This document shows positions 23,987 through 32,995 of a DNA stretch of 32,995 bases, one piece after another (the first letter of the stretch is position 1; each line of letters begins with the position of its first letter). The DNA lies in the NCBI RefSeq assembly GCF_900141715.1, contig NZ_FQYK01000013.1, positions 1 to 32,995 of the forward strand, in the 5' to 3' direction. The position numbers and the translations under genes are program-made. The notes beneath the pieces were generated by a model. It saw only the letters and a program-made list of their open reading frames with translations, was not told the DNA's origin and did not search any database. The DNA comes from Algibacter luteus. Its GTDB lineage: Bacteria > Bacteroidota > Bacteroidia > Flavobacteriales > Flavobacteriaceae.

Positions 23987-24004
23987 GGTGTTATAAATTT
24001 TATT

Positions 24005-25957
24005 ATGAAAAAAAAGAAACTCAATTTACGAGATTTAAAACCAAATTCAGAAGAACAACATAGTCACGATGATGGTCACAATCATAGTGGTAACTCAAGT
24101 AATATTAAAGCCTATATTCCGGCAATCATAAGTTTTACAATGCTTATTGTTGGTATCGCTTTAGATTATTTTGATGTTCCATTTTTCAAGGATTGGATTC
24201 GCATTATTTGGTATGGTATAGCTTATTTGCCAGTTGGGCTTCCTGTTGTAAAAGAAGGTTGGGAAAGTATTAAAAAAGGCGATGTATTTACAGAGTTCTT
24301 TTTAATGTCCATTGCAACTATTGGTGCGTTTATTATTGGCGAATATCCTGAAGGTGTTGCTGTAATGTTGTTTTATGCAGTTGGGGAATTATTTCAAAAT
24401 GCAGCAGTTAATAGAGCAAAAGGAAATATAAAAGCATTATTGGATGTTAGACCAAATGAAGCTCTGGTATATCGCAACAATGATTATGTGTCTGTAAGTC
24501 CAGAAACGGTTGAAATTGGCGAAAAAGTGCAAGTACGTGTAGGAGAAAAAATTCCATTGGATGGTATTCTACTTTCCGACAAAGGTTCATTTAATACAGC
24601 TGCATTAACAGGCGAAAGTAAACCAGATACTATTGCAAAAGGCGAAAAAGTATTTGCTGGAAGTATTAATATGGATGGAGTAATTGAAATTGAAACCACC
24701 ATAGAATTTAAAGATAGTTCCATTGCTCGGATTTTGGATATGGTACAGAACGCAACAGCTCGCAAATCTAAAACCGAATTATTCATCAGACAATTTGCTC
24801 GTATTTACACACCAATAGTTGTGTTTTTAGCAATAGGTGTTACGTTTCTACCATACTTTTTTGTAGATGATTATGTTTTTAGAGATTGGCTATACAGAGC
24901 CTTAATTTTCTTGGTGATTTCTTGTCCTTGTGCTTTGGTAATATCCATTCCGTTGGGTTATTTCGGAGGATTGGGAGCAGCTTCAAAAAACGGAATTTTA
25001 TTTAAAGGCGCTTCCTTTTTAGATGCAATGACCAAGATAAACACGTTGGTGATGGATAAAACAGGAACGGTTACTAAAGGTGTTTTCAAAATAAAAGAAA
25101 TCAAAGCAATTGGTTGGGATGAAAAAGAGTTTATGCAGTACTTGATGGCTATGGAAGAACAATCCACACATCCTATCGCAAAAGCCATTTTAGAATATAG
25201 AGCAGAAGGCGAAGATTATGAGGCTTCTGAAGTATCTGAAATAGCAGGAAAAGGGTTAAAAGGTATTGTAAATGGTAAGACTGTTTTAGTTGGTAATAAA
25301 GCCCTAATGACAGCAAATAATATTAAAGTTTTAGAGGAAACAGAAACTATCGTTGAATCTATAGTATTAGTATCTATAGCCAATACATTTGCAGGTTATG
25401 TTGTTATTGCAGATGAATTAAAAGAAGATGCAAAAGAAACAATTACAGCCTTACATAAAGTTGGTATTAATAATATAATGATGCTTTCTGGAGATAAGGA
25501 TTCCATTACCCAACAAGTAGCAAGAGAATTAAATATTGAAAAGGCTAAAGGTGGTTTGTTACCAGAAGATAAATTAAATGAAGTTGAGCTTTTAAAACAA
25601 AATCCTGAAAATAAAATTGCTTTTATAGGTGATGGTATTAATGACGCACCAGTTTTAGCAGCAAGTGATGTAGGAATAGCAATGGGTGGTTTAGGAAGTG
25701 ATGTCGCTATTGAAACAGCAGATGTTATCATTCAAACAGACCAACCTTCAAAAGTCGTAAGGGCTATTAAAATTAGTCGTTCCACTCGCAAAATTGTATG
25801 GCAAAACATCATTTTAGCATTTGGAGTAAAAGTAATTGTTCTGATTTTAGGGGCAGGTGGTTTAGCAACAATGTGGGAAGCAGTTTTTGCCGATGTTGGT
25901 GTGGCTTTATTAGCAATATTAAATGCAGTTAGACTACAACGAATGCGATGGAGTTAA
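24005..25957 (+). CDS. Zn/Cd/Pb-type P1B-2 metal-exporting ATPase
   Basis: The ATG at 24005 is preferred over an in-frame TTG at 23984 that lies in the promoter; 650 residues result. The N-terminus has a His/Asp-rich stretch (HSHDDGHNHSG) in place of an HMA domain. Eight membrane helices are expected; the membrane metal site is C307-P-C309 in SCPCALVIS. The actuator motif is TGES, the phosphorylated residue is D351 in DKTGT, and GDGIND is present. The last helix contains WEAVFADVGVALLAILNAVR, whose Asp is typical of the ZntA/CadA group (Zn, Cd, Pb) rather than copper pumps. It appears to be a single-gene unit. It would move ions from cytoplasm to periplasm, where the CzcA system can expel them. 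Confidence 0.92.
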   Translation: MKKKKLNLRDLKPNSEEQHSHDDGHNHSGNSSNIKAYIPAIISFTMLIVGIALDYFDVPFFKDWIRIIWYGIAYLPVGLPVVKEGWESIKKGDVFTEFFLMSIATIGAFIIGEYPEGVAVMLFYAVGELFQNAAVNRAKGNIKALLDVRPNEALVYRNNDYVSVSPETVEIGEKVQVRVGEKIPLDGILLSDKGSFNTAALTGESKPDTIAKGEKVFAGSINMDGVIEIETTIEFKDSSIARILDMVQNATARKSKTELFIRQFARIYTPIVVFLAIGVTFLPYFFVDDYVFRDWLYRALIFLVISCPCALVISIPLGYFGGLGAASKNGILFKGASFLDAMTKINTLVMDKTGTVTKGVFKIKEIKAIGWDEKEFMQYLMAMEEQSTHPIAKAILEYRAEGEDYEASEVSEIAGKGLKGIVNGKTVLVGNKALMTANNIKVLEETETIVESIVLVSIANTFAGYVVIADELKEDAKETITALHKVGINNIMMLSGDKDSITQQVARELNIEKAKGGLLPEDKLNEVELLKQNPENKIAFIGDGINDAPVLAASDVGIAMGGLGSDVAIETADVIIQTDQPSKVVRAIKISRSTRKIVWQNIILAFGVKVIVLILGAGGLATMWEAVFADVGVALLAILNAVRLQRMRWS

Positions 25958-26002
25958 CCATTAAACTTCTGTTAAACAAAATGAACATTTGTTAAAATTT
26001 CG

Positions 26003-26010
26003 TAACTTCG
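26003..26010 (+). promoter_or_regulatory. Probable -7 box before the Cu/Ag operon
   Basis: TAACTTCG differs from TAnnTTTG by one base and lies 8 bp before the ATG at 26019. Upstream, tgttaaa occurs twice (about 25972 and 25990), a pattern I associate with flavobacterial promoters. No TTG at standard spacing is seen. Confidence 0.4.
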
Positions 26011-26018
26011 CAAACAGT

Positions 26019-26432
26019 ATGAAACAAGTATTCCATAAAATAATGTCTTTAGCAATGGCTTTTGTAGTGTTATTTTCTACAATGTCATTTACTATGAATA
26101 TGCATTATTGCGGAGATACTTTAGTAGAAACGGCTATTTTCCATAAAGCCAAAGGTTGCGGTATGGAAATGGAAAAACCTTCTACTGAAGGATGTTCTAT
26201 TACCAAGAAAAATTGTTGCGATGATAAACAATTAGCAATTGAAGGTCAAGACGAACTTCAATTACAAGTTGACAAAATTTCATTTGAAAAACAGGTATTC
26301 ATTGCTTCATTTGTTTACACTTATATTAACCTTTTTGAAGGTTTAGAAAATAATGTATCTTCTTACGAAGAATACAAACCACCACTCGTCGTCAGGCAAA
26401 TCTTCAAGATTGACGAGACTTATTTAATTTGA
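26019..26432 (+). CDS. HYC_CC_PP-family secreted protein
   Basis: The ATG at 26019 is chosen over an upstream in-frame TTG at 25989 that precedes the -7 box. The 137-residue product has a signal peptide (about 6-24), then H29-Y30-C31-G32, single Cys at 47 and 59, C66-C67, and P121-P122 near the end, the defining order of the HYC_CC_PP family common in Flavobacteriia. The Met-rich stretch around MNMHYCGD and GCGMEMEK suits copper or silver binding. It precedes a CusA-type pump, so a periplasmic copper carrier role is likely, but no function is established to my knowledge. Confidence 0.8.
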   Translation: MKQVFHKIMSLAMAFVVLFSTMSFTMNMHYCGDTLVETAIFHKAKGCGMEMEKPSTEGCSITKKNCCDDKQLAIEGQDELQLQVDKISFEKQVFIASFVYTYINLFEGLENNVSSYEEYKPPLVVRQIFKIDETYLI

Positions 26433-26452
26433 TTTTTAAACAATAGGCTGTG

Positions 26453-26482
26453 TTATCCTATGGCTATGTGTCATAAGGATAA
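26453..26482 (+). other. Bulged hairpin before the cusA-like gene
   Basis: Arms ttatcctatg (26453-26462) and cataaggataa (26472-26482) pair over about 10 bp with one bulged A around a 9-nt loop. There is no T run, so it is not a classical terminator. It may be a processing or stabilising stem in the mRNA, or an operator. Confidence 0.35.
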
Positions 26483-26540
26483 TTTGTTGTATTCGGTGTT
26501 TTCTCAACATCAATGTCTAACTGTTTAATAATCAAACTAT

Positions 26541-29500
26541 ATGCTTAATAAAGCAATCAAATTTCTTATAGAGAATAAACTCGTTGCAGTACTACTACTC
26601 GTCCTTTTCGTAGGATGGGGTACGGTAAATGCACCTTTTAATTGGGATACTGGATTTTTACCAAGCAATCCTGTAGCGGTAGATGCAATTCCAGATATTG
26701 GAGAAAACCAACAAATTGTATTTACAAAGTGGGATGGTCGTTCACCACAAGATATTGAAGACCAAATTACCTATCCATTAACCACATCCTTGTTAGGTAT
26801 TCCTGGAGTAAAAACCATTCGTAGTTCGTCTATGTTTGGCTTTTCAAGTATCTATATCATTTTTGAAGAAGACATAGAATTTTACTGGAGTAGAAGTCGT
26901 ATTCTCGAAAAACTAAACTCATTACCAAGTGGTTTATTACCTGAAGGTGTTAATCCTGCTTTGGGTCCAGATGCCACAGGATTAGGACAAATATTTTGGT
27001 ACACGTTAGAAGGTCGTGATGAAAACGGAAACGTAACTGGTGGTTGGGATTTGCAAGAGTTACGAAGTATTCAAGATTACTATGTTAAATATGCACTATC
27101 CTCTGCAAGCGGAGTATCAGAAGTAGCATCTATTGGTGGTTATGTTCAAGAATACCAAGTAGATGTTAATCCTGAATTGATGCGTCAATATAATATTGGA
27201 TTACATCACGTTGTAAAAGCAGTTAAAGAAAGTAATAAAGACATTGGTGCACAAACTATTGAAATTAATAATGCAGAATATTTAGTACGTGGTTTAGGTT
27301 ATGTGAAATCTATTGAAGACATAGAAAATGCAGTCGTTACTTCCGAAGATTATACAGCAATACGAATCAAAGACATTGGAAAAGTCTCTTTAGGTCCAGC
27401 AACACGACGTGGGTTATTAGATAAAGAAGGTGCGGAAGTTGTAGGTGCTGTTGTAGTTGCGCGATATGGTGCAAACCCAATGGAAGTAATCAATAATGTA
27501 AAAGAGAAAATTAACGAATTAAGTGCAGGATTACCTTCAAAAGTATTAGCAGATGGTAGAACCTCACAAGTCACCATAGTACCATTTTATGATAGAACAG
27601 TATTAATTCAAGAAACATTAGGTACACTCAATGAAGCCTTAACATTAGAGATACTAATTACCATTTTGGTCATTATCATTATGGTATTCAATCTTCGAGC
27701 ATCTGTACTTATATCTGGACTACTACCAGTTGCGGTTTTAATGGTGTTTATAGCTATGAAGTTCTTTGGTGTAGATGCAAACATTGTCGCTTTATCTGGT
27801 ATTGCAATTGCTATTGGTACAATGGTTGATGTCGGTGTCATACTTTCAGAAAACATTATAAGGCATTTGGATGAAGATGATGGAACACAATCCATTAATA
27901 CAGTAGTTTATAATGCCACAGCAGAAGTTTCAGGCGCTATTGTAACCGCAGTAATGACAACAATAATCAGTTTTATTCCTGTATTTACTATGATTGGTGC
28001 AGAAGGAAAATTATTTAGACCATTAGCCTTTACAAAAACCTTTGCTCTAACAGCATCTATTATTGTTGCTTTGTTTTTAATACCACCATTTGCAGCATTT
28101 TTATTCAGAAAGAAAAGCATTAAAACCAAATTTAAATATGTTTTAAATGGCATTTTAATAGCATTGGGTATAGTAGCAGTAGTTTACGGTTATTGGTTAG
28201 GTTTAATATTGATTGGTTTTGGAATTGTTGCACTTATAAAGCAACAAGAAATAGTATCAGAAAAACAAGCCAACCTTATCAATATTATTATTTCGGTATC
28301 AGCGATAGTATTTCTGTTAGCCGAATATTGGAGACCATTAGGTGTTGATAAAAGTATCTTCTGGAATCTCATTTTTGTTAGTGTTATATGTTTTGGTTTA
28401 TTAGGCGTTTTCTCATTATTCATCAAATATTACACACGTATTTTAAGGTGGTGTTTAGATAATAAGTTATTGTTTTTATCTGTACCAACTGCTATTGTAA
28501 TTGCAGGTTTTTTCATTATGAAGAATACTGGTAAAGAGTTTATGCCATCCTTAAATGAAGGCTCATTTCTACTAATGCCAACTTCAATGCCTCATTCTGG
28601 CGTAGAAGAAAACAAACGAGTTTTACAGCAATTAGATATGGCAGTAGCCAGTATTCCAGAGATTGAAACGGTAGTTGGTAAATCAGGAAGAACAGAATCA
28701 GCTTTAGACCCAGCACCTCTATCTATGTATGAGAACATCATTCAGTATAAATCAGAATATATGCTGAATGCAGATGGAGAAAGACAACGCTACAAAGTAA
28801 ATGATGATGGTTTGTTTGAATTAAAAGATGGTCGATTAATTCATAACGAAAATATAGCTGTCAGTTCGAGCGCAGTCGAAAACAAAGCGATAATCAAATC
28901 AACTTTATTAAATGTCAAAAGGTCTCAATTAATCGAAGATGATGATGGTGAATACTACCGCAATTGGCGAACAGAAATACAGTCACCAGACGATATTTGG
29001 AATGAAATCTTAAGAGTCACCAAATTACCAGGTGTTACGTCAGCACCAAAACTACAACCTATTGAAACCAGATTGGTAATGCTTCAAACAGGAATGCGAT
29101 CACCTATGGGAATTAAAGTGAAAGGTCAAGACTTAAAGCAAATTGAAGCGTTTGGCGTCAAATTAGAGAACATTATCAAGGAAGCAGAAGGTGTTAAAGA
29201 AGAAGCTGTTTTTGCAGACCGTATTGTTGGTAAACCTTATTTGCTCATTGATATTGATAGAGAGAAAATTGCACGTTACGGAATTTCTATACAAGATGTT
29301 CAGGATGTATTAAAAGTCGCAGTTGGTGGTATGGTATTAACACAAACGGTTGAAGGTCGTGAGCGATATGGTGTTCGTGTGCGATACCCAAGAGAATTAA
29401 GAGCAAATCCAACAGACTTACAACAGATTTATGTGCCAGTTGAAAAAGGCAGTCCTGTTCCATTAAGCGAATTGGCAACCATTCGTTACGAACAAGGTCC

Positions 29501-30281
29501 ACAAGTTATTAAAAGTGAAGATACTTTTTTAGTAGGTTATGTATTGTTCGATAAATTAGATGGTTTTGCAGAAGTAACTGTTGTTGAAAATGCACAAGCA
29601 TTGATTCAAGAAAAGATAGATTCAGGTGAATTAATTGTACCAAAAGGAATCAACTATGCTTTTACAGGAACTTATGAAAATCAGTTACGAGCAGAAAAAA
29701 CCTTATCGGTTGTTGTACCGTTAGCATTGGCAATTATCTTTTTAATACTGTATTTCCAATTCCGTTCTGTGGCAACCTCATTAATGGTATTTACAGGTAT
29801 AGCAGTAGCGTTTGCAGGTGGATTTATAATGATATGGCTCTATGGTCAAGATTGGTTTTTAAACTTCAATTTCTTTGGCGAAAATATGCGAGACTTATTT
29901 CAGATGCATCCCATTAATTTAAGTGTAGCGGTTTGGGTTGGGTTTATTGCACTCTTTGGTATTGCAACAGATGATGGTGTAGTAATGGCAACGTATTTAA
30001 CGCAAACTTTTGATAGAAATACACCAGAGAATAAAAAGGAAATTAGAGCGTCCATAGTAGAAGCAGGAGAAAAACGTATCAGACCTTGTTTAATGACTAC
30101 AGCTACAACCATTTTAGCATTATTACCAGTATTAACCTCTACAGGACGAGGAAGCGATATTATGATACCTATGGCAATTCCAAGTTTTGGAGGAATGCTC
30201 ATAGCCTTAATAACCCTATTTGTAGTGCCAGTATTATATAGCTGGAAATCTGAAGTTCAACTTAAAAGAGCAACAAAATGA
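26541..30281 (+). CDS. cusA: CusA-type Cu/Ag RND efflux pump
   Basis: The 1246-residue inner-membrane pump has the HME-RND layout; TM4 reads AIAIGTMVDVGVILSEN with D430 and E437, close to the CusA (Cu/Ag) signature and unlike the CzcA-type motif at 15091. It is about 200 residues longer than E. coli CusA. The additions are extra hydrophobic helices after the first half (about 535-640, e.g. YVLNGILIALGIVAVVYGYW) and a charged insert in the second porter domain (about 745-800, with DGERQRYKVNDDGL). Such long CusA proteins are usual in Bacteroidota as far as I know. The channel gene overlaps by 4 bases. The adaptor CusB is not between pump and channel and is expected beyond the right edge. Confidence 0.9.
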   Translation: MLNKAIKFLIENKLVAVLLLVLFVGWGTVNAPFNWDTGFLPSNPVAVDAIPDIGENQQIVFTKWDGRSPQDIEDQITYPLTTSLLGIPGVKTIRSSSMFGFSSIYIIFEEDIEFYWSRSRILEKLNSLPSGLLPEGVNPALGPDATGLGQIFWYTLEGRDENGNVTGGWDLQELRSIQDYYVKYALSSASGVSEVASIGGYVQEYQVDVNPELMRQYNIGLHHVVKAVKESNKDIGAQTIEINNAEYLVRGLGYVKSIEDIENAVVTSEDYTAIRIKDIGKVSLGPATRRGLLDKEGAEVVGAVVVARYGANPMEVINNVKEKINELSAGLPSKVLADGRTSQVTIVPFYDRTVLIQETLGTLNEALTLEILITILVIIIMVFNLRASVLISGLLPVAVLMVFIAMKFFGVDANIVALSGIAIAIGTMVDVGVILSENIIRHLDEDDGTQSINTVVYNATAEVSGAIVTAVMTTIISFIPVFTMIGAEGKLFRPLAFTKTFALTASIIVALFLIPPFAAFLFRKKSIKTKFKYVLNGILIALGIVAVVYGYWLGLILIGFGIVALIKQQEIVSEKQANLINIIISVSAIVFLLAEYWRPLGVDKSIFWNLIFVSVICFGLLGVFSLFIKYYTRILRWCLDNKLLFLSVPTAIVIAGFFIMKNTGKEFMPSLNEGSFLLMPTSMPHSGVEENKRVLQQLDMAVASIPEIETVVGKSGRTESALDPAPLSMYENIIQYKSEYMLNADGERQRYKVNDDGLFELKDGRLIHNENIAVSSSAVENKAIIKSTLLNVKRSQLIEDDDGEYYRNWRTEIQSPDDIWNEILRVTKLPGVTSAPKLQPIETRLVMLQTGMRSPMGIKVKGQDLKQIEAFGVKLENIIKEAEGVKEEAVFADRIVGKPYLLIDIDREKIARYGISIQDVQDVLKVAVGGMVLTQTVEGRERYGVRVRYPRELRANPTDLQQIYVPVEKGSPVPLSELATIRYEQGPQVIKSEDTFLVGYVLFDKLDGFAEVTVVENAQALIQEKIDSGELIVPKGINYAFTGTYENQLRAEKTLSVVVPLALAIIFLILYFQFRSVATSLMVFTGIAVAFAGGFIMIWLYGQDWFLNFNFFGENMRDLFQMHPINLSVAVWVGFIALFGIATDDGVVMATYLTQTFDRNTPENKKEIRASIVEAGEKRIRPCLMTTATTILALLPVLTSTGRGSDIMIPMAIPSFGGMLIALITLFVVPVLYSWKSEVQLKRATK

Positions 30282-31513
30282 AATACATAAAAATCAATAT
30301 AAAAACGGTCTTTGTTCTTTGTGCTTTATGCTTCGTGCTTTCTGCGCAAAGTCAAGAGTTAGAAACGCTTATTAATGTAGCACTAAATAACAATCCAGAA
30401 ATTCAAAAATTTGAATTGCAATACAAAAGAGTTTCTGAAAAAGTAAACGAAGTCAATACGATACCTAATACCGAATTTGGTGTAGGTTACTTTGTGAGCG
30501 AACCAGAAACACGAACAGGAGCGCAACGCTTTAAAGTATCTGCTAAACAAATGTTACCGTGGTTTGGTACAATTACGTCACGAGAAAATTATATCAGTTC
30601 ATTAGCTGATGCTAAATATGAAGACATCGTTATTGCAAAGCGAAAATTGATGGCTTCTGTATCACAATCCTATTATAATTTATACGCCAACAAAGCAAAA
30701 CAAATGGTGCTAACAGAAAACATTAAACTATTGGATACCTATGAAACATTAGCACTTACATCTGTTGAGGTTGGTAAAGCATCTGCTGTAGATGTGTTGC
30801 GATTACAAATGCGTCAAAATGAAATGCAACAACTAAAAGATGTTTTAAGTCAACAATTTTTAGCGGAACAAACTAATTTCAATAAGCTTTTGAATAGGAA
30901 AAATGATATAGCTGTTACTGTGGTAGATAGTTTAATGATGCCTTCAGAAGACTTTGAAATCACTACTGAAAATTTAGCATTACATCCCGAATTGTTGAAG
31001 TATGATAAATTATATCAATCCATAGAACAATCAGAATTACTAAATCAAAAAGAAAGCAGTCCTATATTTGGTTTTGGATTAGACTATATCAATGTTTCAG
31101 AAAGACCAGATATGAGTTTTTCGGATAACGGTAAAGATATTGTAATGCCTATGGTTTCGGTATCCATTCCAATTTTTAATAAAAAATATAAATCTCAAAC
31201 CAAGCAAAATGAGTTAGAACAGCAAGAAATAACAGCTCAAAAACAAGAACGATTAAACACTTTGGAAACGCTTTTAAGTAAAGCGAATAATGAGCGTATT
31301 TCTGCAAGAATAAGTTATGCAACCCAAACTAAAAATCTAAAACAAGCTAAAGTTGCCGAAGAAATTTTAATCAAAAGTTACGAAACAGGAACGATTGATT
31401 TTAATGATGTTTTAGATATTCAAGAATTGCAATTAAAGTTTCAAATGAACCAAATAGAGTCTGTTAAGACCTACTATGTTCAAAGCACCATAATTAATTA
31501 TTTAATTCAGTAA
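30278..31513 (+). CDS. TolC/CusC-like outer-membrane factor
   Basis: The 411-residue protein starts with a signal peptide (hydrophobic FVLCALCFVLSAQS, cleavage likely after SAQS), then shows the outer-membrane-efflux layout: NNPEIQKFELQYK near the N-terminus, long helical segments, and internal duplication (a second 'HPELLKYDKLYQSIEQSE' start at about 228). It would form the outer-membrane duct for the CusA-type pump. The ATGA overlap (30278-30281) with the pump gene indicates translational coupling. The CopA gene follows 3 bp later. Unlike the czc-like system, here the channel is a separate protein. Confidence 0.9.
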   Translation: MKYIKINIKTVFVLCALCFVLSAQSQELETLINVALNNNPEIQKFELQYKRVSEKVNEVNTIPNTEFGVGYFVSEPETRTGAQRFKVSAKQMLPWFGTITSRENYISSLADAKYEDIVIAKRKLMASVSQSYYNLYANKAKQMVLTENIKLLDTYETLALTSVEVGKASAVDVLRLQMRQNEMQQLKDVLSQQFLAEQTNFNKLLNRKNDIAVTVVDSLMMPSEDFEITTENLALHPELLKYDKLYQSIEQSELLNQKESSPIFGFGLDYINVSERPDMSFSDNGKDIVMPMVSVSIPIFNKKYKSQTKQNELEQQEITAQKQERLNTLETLLSKANNERISARISYATQTKNLKQAKVAEEILIKSYETGTIDFNDVLDIQELQLKFQMNQIESVKTYYVQSTIINYLIQ

Positions 31514-31516
31514 ACA

Positions 31517-32995
31517 ATGAAACACACATATCACATACACGGAATGACTTGCAACGGTTGTCGCAGTCACGTAGAAGAAACACTTTCTAAAGTGGAAGGT
31601 GTTTCAAAAGCAACAGTCAATTTAGAAAAGGCAGAAGCCACTATCGAAATGGAATCGCATATTCCTATAGAAACATTTCAAGAAGCCTTAAAAAATGATG
31701 GTGGTAGATACAGTATTCATAAACAAGGTGAACATCATCACCATTTAGAAGATAAAAAGGAAAACCAACCAAAAGCAAAAGGCACAGGTACATTTTATTG
31801 TCCTATGCATTGTGAAGGAGATAAAACTTATGATAAAGCAGGAGATTGTCCTGTTTGCGGAATGGATTTGGTCGAAGAACAAAATCTATCGACAGCTACA
31901 ACTGAACAATGGACGTGTCCAATGCATCCAGAAGTTGTAAAAGATGAAGCAGGTTCGTGTCCTATTTGCGGTATGGATTTAGTACCAATGCAACCAGATG
32001 TTTCAGCAGAAGAAAAAACCTATAAAAAACTATTGAAGAAGTTTTGGATAGCATCTGTTTTCACTTTACCAATTTTTATAATCGCAATGAGCGAAATGCT
32101 TAATAATAATCCATTGTATGATATAATGGAACAGAAAAACTGGAACTGGATTCAATTCGTTTTATCAATTCCAGTCGTATTCTATGCTACTTGGATGTTC
32201 TTTGAACGTGCTTATAGAAGTATAAAAACGTGGAATCTCAATATGTTTACCCTAATTGGGATTGGTGCAGGTGTGGCTTGGTTATTTAGTGTGTTTGGGA
32301 TGTTATTTCCAGATGTATTTCCTGAACAATTTAAAACTGAATCAGGTGCAGTACACGTCTATTTTGAAGCAGCAACGGTTATTCTAACCTTGGTGCTTTT
32401 AGGACAGTTGTTAGAAGCGCGTGCCCATAGCAAAACCAATTCGGCAGTAAAAGAATTATTAAAGTTAGCACCTAATAAAGCTATAAAAATAATAGATGGT
32501 GAAGAAGTTGAAGTCAGTATAGATAAGATAGAATTAAAAGATATTCTAAAAGTTAAACCAGGAGATAAAATTCCTGTGGATGGTGTAATAACTGAAGGCG
32601 AAACAACTATTGACGAATCTATGATTACGGGAGAACCTATTCCTGTAAACAAATCTCAAGATGATAAAGTAAGTAGCGGAACAATTAATGGGAATCAATC
32701 ATTCTTGATGAAAGCGGAAAAAGTAGGAAGTGATACGTTACTCTCACAAATCATTCATATGGTTAATGATGCCAGTAGAAGTCGCGCACCTATTCAAAAT
32801 TTAGCAGATAAGGTATCAGGTTATTTTGTGCCAGTTGTAGTTCTTATTTCTATTATCACATTTATTGTTTGGGCAATTTGGGGTCCAGAACCAGTTTATG
32901 TGTATGCGTTTGTGAATGCAATTGCAGTACTAATCATTGCGTGTCCTTGTGCTTTAGGTTTAGCAACACCAATGTCTGTAATGGTTGGTGTGGGC
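31517..32995 (+). CDS. copA: CopA-type copper-exporting P-type ATPase (partial, runs off right edge)
   Basis: The frame is open from the ATG at 31517 to the window end (493 codons, no stop). The N-terminus is an HMA domain with GMTCNGC (C12, C15), then a His-rich linker (HHHH, about 74-77). Two heavy-metal-binding CPMH...CPxCGMDL domains follow at about 94-120 (YCPMHCEG, CPVCGMDLV) and about 132-158 (TCPMHPEV, CPICGMDLVPM). Membrane helices then begin; the actuator motif is TGEP and the membrane site C476-P-C478 in ACPCALGLATP is of the P1B-1 (Cu+/Ag+) kind. The phosphorylation and nucleotide domains are outside the window. It would export cytoplasmic Cu+ to the periplasm for the CusA-type system. 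Confidence 0.93.
   Translation, partial: MKHTYHIHGMTCNGCRSHVEETLSKVEGVSKATVNLEKAEATIEMESHIPIETFQEALKNDGGRYSIHKQGEHHHHLEDKKENQPKAKGTGTFYCPMHCEGDKTYDKAGDCPVCGMDLVEEQNLSTATTEQWTCPMHPEVVKDEAGSCPICGMDLVPMQPDVSAEEKTYKKLLKKFWIASVFTLPIFIIAMSEMLNNNPLYDIMEQKNWNWIQFVLSIPVVFYATWMFFERAYRSIKTWNLNMFTLIGIGAGVAWLFSVFGMLFPDVFPEQFKTESGAVHVYFEAATVILTLVLLGQLLEARAHSKTNSAVKELLKLAPNKAIKIIDGEEVEVSIDKIELKDILKVKPGDKIPVDGVITEGETTIDESMITGEPIPVNKSQDDKVSSGTINGNQSFLMKAEKVGSDTLLSQIIHMVNDASRSRAPIQNLADKVSGYFVPVVVLISIITFIVWAIWGPEPVYVYAFVNAIAVLIIACPCALGLATPMSVMVGVG

Larger units (their letters stand above)
788..32995. mobile_element. Putative integrated element (left end; right end not in window)
   Basis: From the candidate att site onward the genes run in one direction: integrase, excisionase-like HTH, replication-type genes, defence-type genes and metal-resistance cargo. 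The left boundary rests on the tRNA-like remnant and the integrase position. The extent to the right is inferred; the metal genes could belong to a separate insertion or to the host. No relaxase, coupling protein or type IV secretion gene is visible, so whether it is a conjugative element, a mobilizable island or something satellite-like cannot be decided here. Confidence 0.45.

Noticed and set aside
23984-24004. TTG start for the Zn/Cd ATPase
   Set aside because: The codon overlaps the likely -7 box; the ATG at 24005 is better.
25989-26018. TTG start for the HYC_CC_PP protein
   Set aside because: It precedes the promoter's -7 box and spoils the signal peptide; the ATG at 26019 is better.

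Overview
The window reads as a low-GC Bacteroidota chromosome, most likely a marine-type flavobacterium. The reasons are the 23S/5S rRNA sequences, promoters with the Bacteroidota -7 box (TAnnTTTG), the Arm/SAM-type tyrosine integrase, and protein families typical of that group (HYC_CC_PP proteins, CzcA fused to an outer-membrane factor, MerT fused to MerP). All genes are on the + strand. No function was confirmed by database search; calls rest on motifs, gene order and family knowledge.

Layout. (1) 1-~800: the tail of an rRNA operon (23S 3' end, 5S), a decayed duplicate of the 5S tail, and three hairpins followed by T runs. (2) ~787-5323: the probable left end of an integrated element. It has a candidate att site resembling a tRNA 3' end, a tyrosine integrase, a conserved unknown protein, an excisionase-like HTH protein, a winged-helix replication-initiator-like protein, a DnaC-like helicase-loader ATPase and a zinc-ribbon protein. 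(3) 5473-14503: a probable anti-phage defence block. It contains a 2150-residue STAND NTPase with an N-terminal PD-(D/E)xK-like nuclease, an overlapping 234-residue partner, and then a HEPN-type protein paired with a DUF4238 protein. (4) 14572-32995: heavy-metal resistance cargo.

The metal cargo has four blocks. The first is a Co/Zn/Cd-type RND efflux operon: a small secreted Cys/His protein, CzcA fused to a TolC-like domain, a CzcB-like adaptor and a Fur-family regulator. The second is a mercury operon (ArsR-type regulator, MerTP, MerA) with a clear operator over its promoter. The third is a Zn/Cd/Pb-type P-type ATPase. The fourth is a Cu/Ag operon (HYC_CC_PP protein, CusA-like RND pump, TolC-like channel, CopA-like ATPase) that runs off the right edge.

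The genes form a plausible whole. Integration and replication functions sit at the end next to the rRNA operon, defence genes follow, and metal export forms the outer cargo. Ions exported from the cytoplasm by the P-type ATPases would be passed out of the periplasm by the RND/OMF pumps. The most interesting points are the two-gene STAND nuclease system, the HEPN/DUF4238 pair, and a TGCA-type box shared by the czc-like and Zn/Cd ATPase promoters, which suggests joint control by the Fur-family protein.
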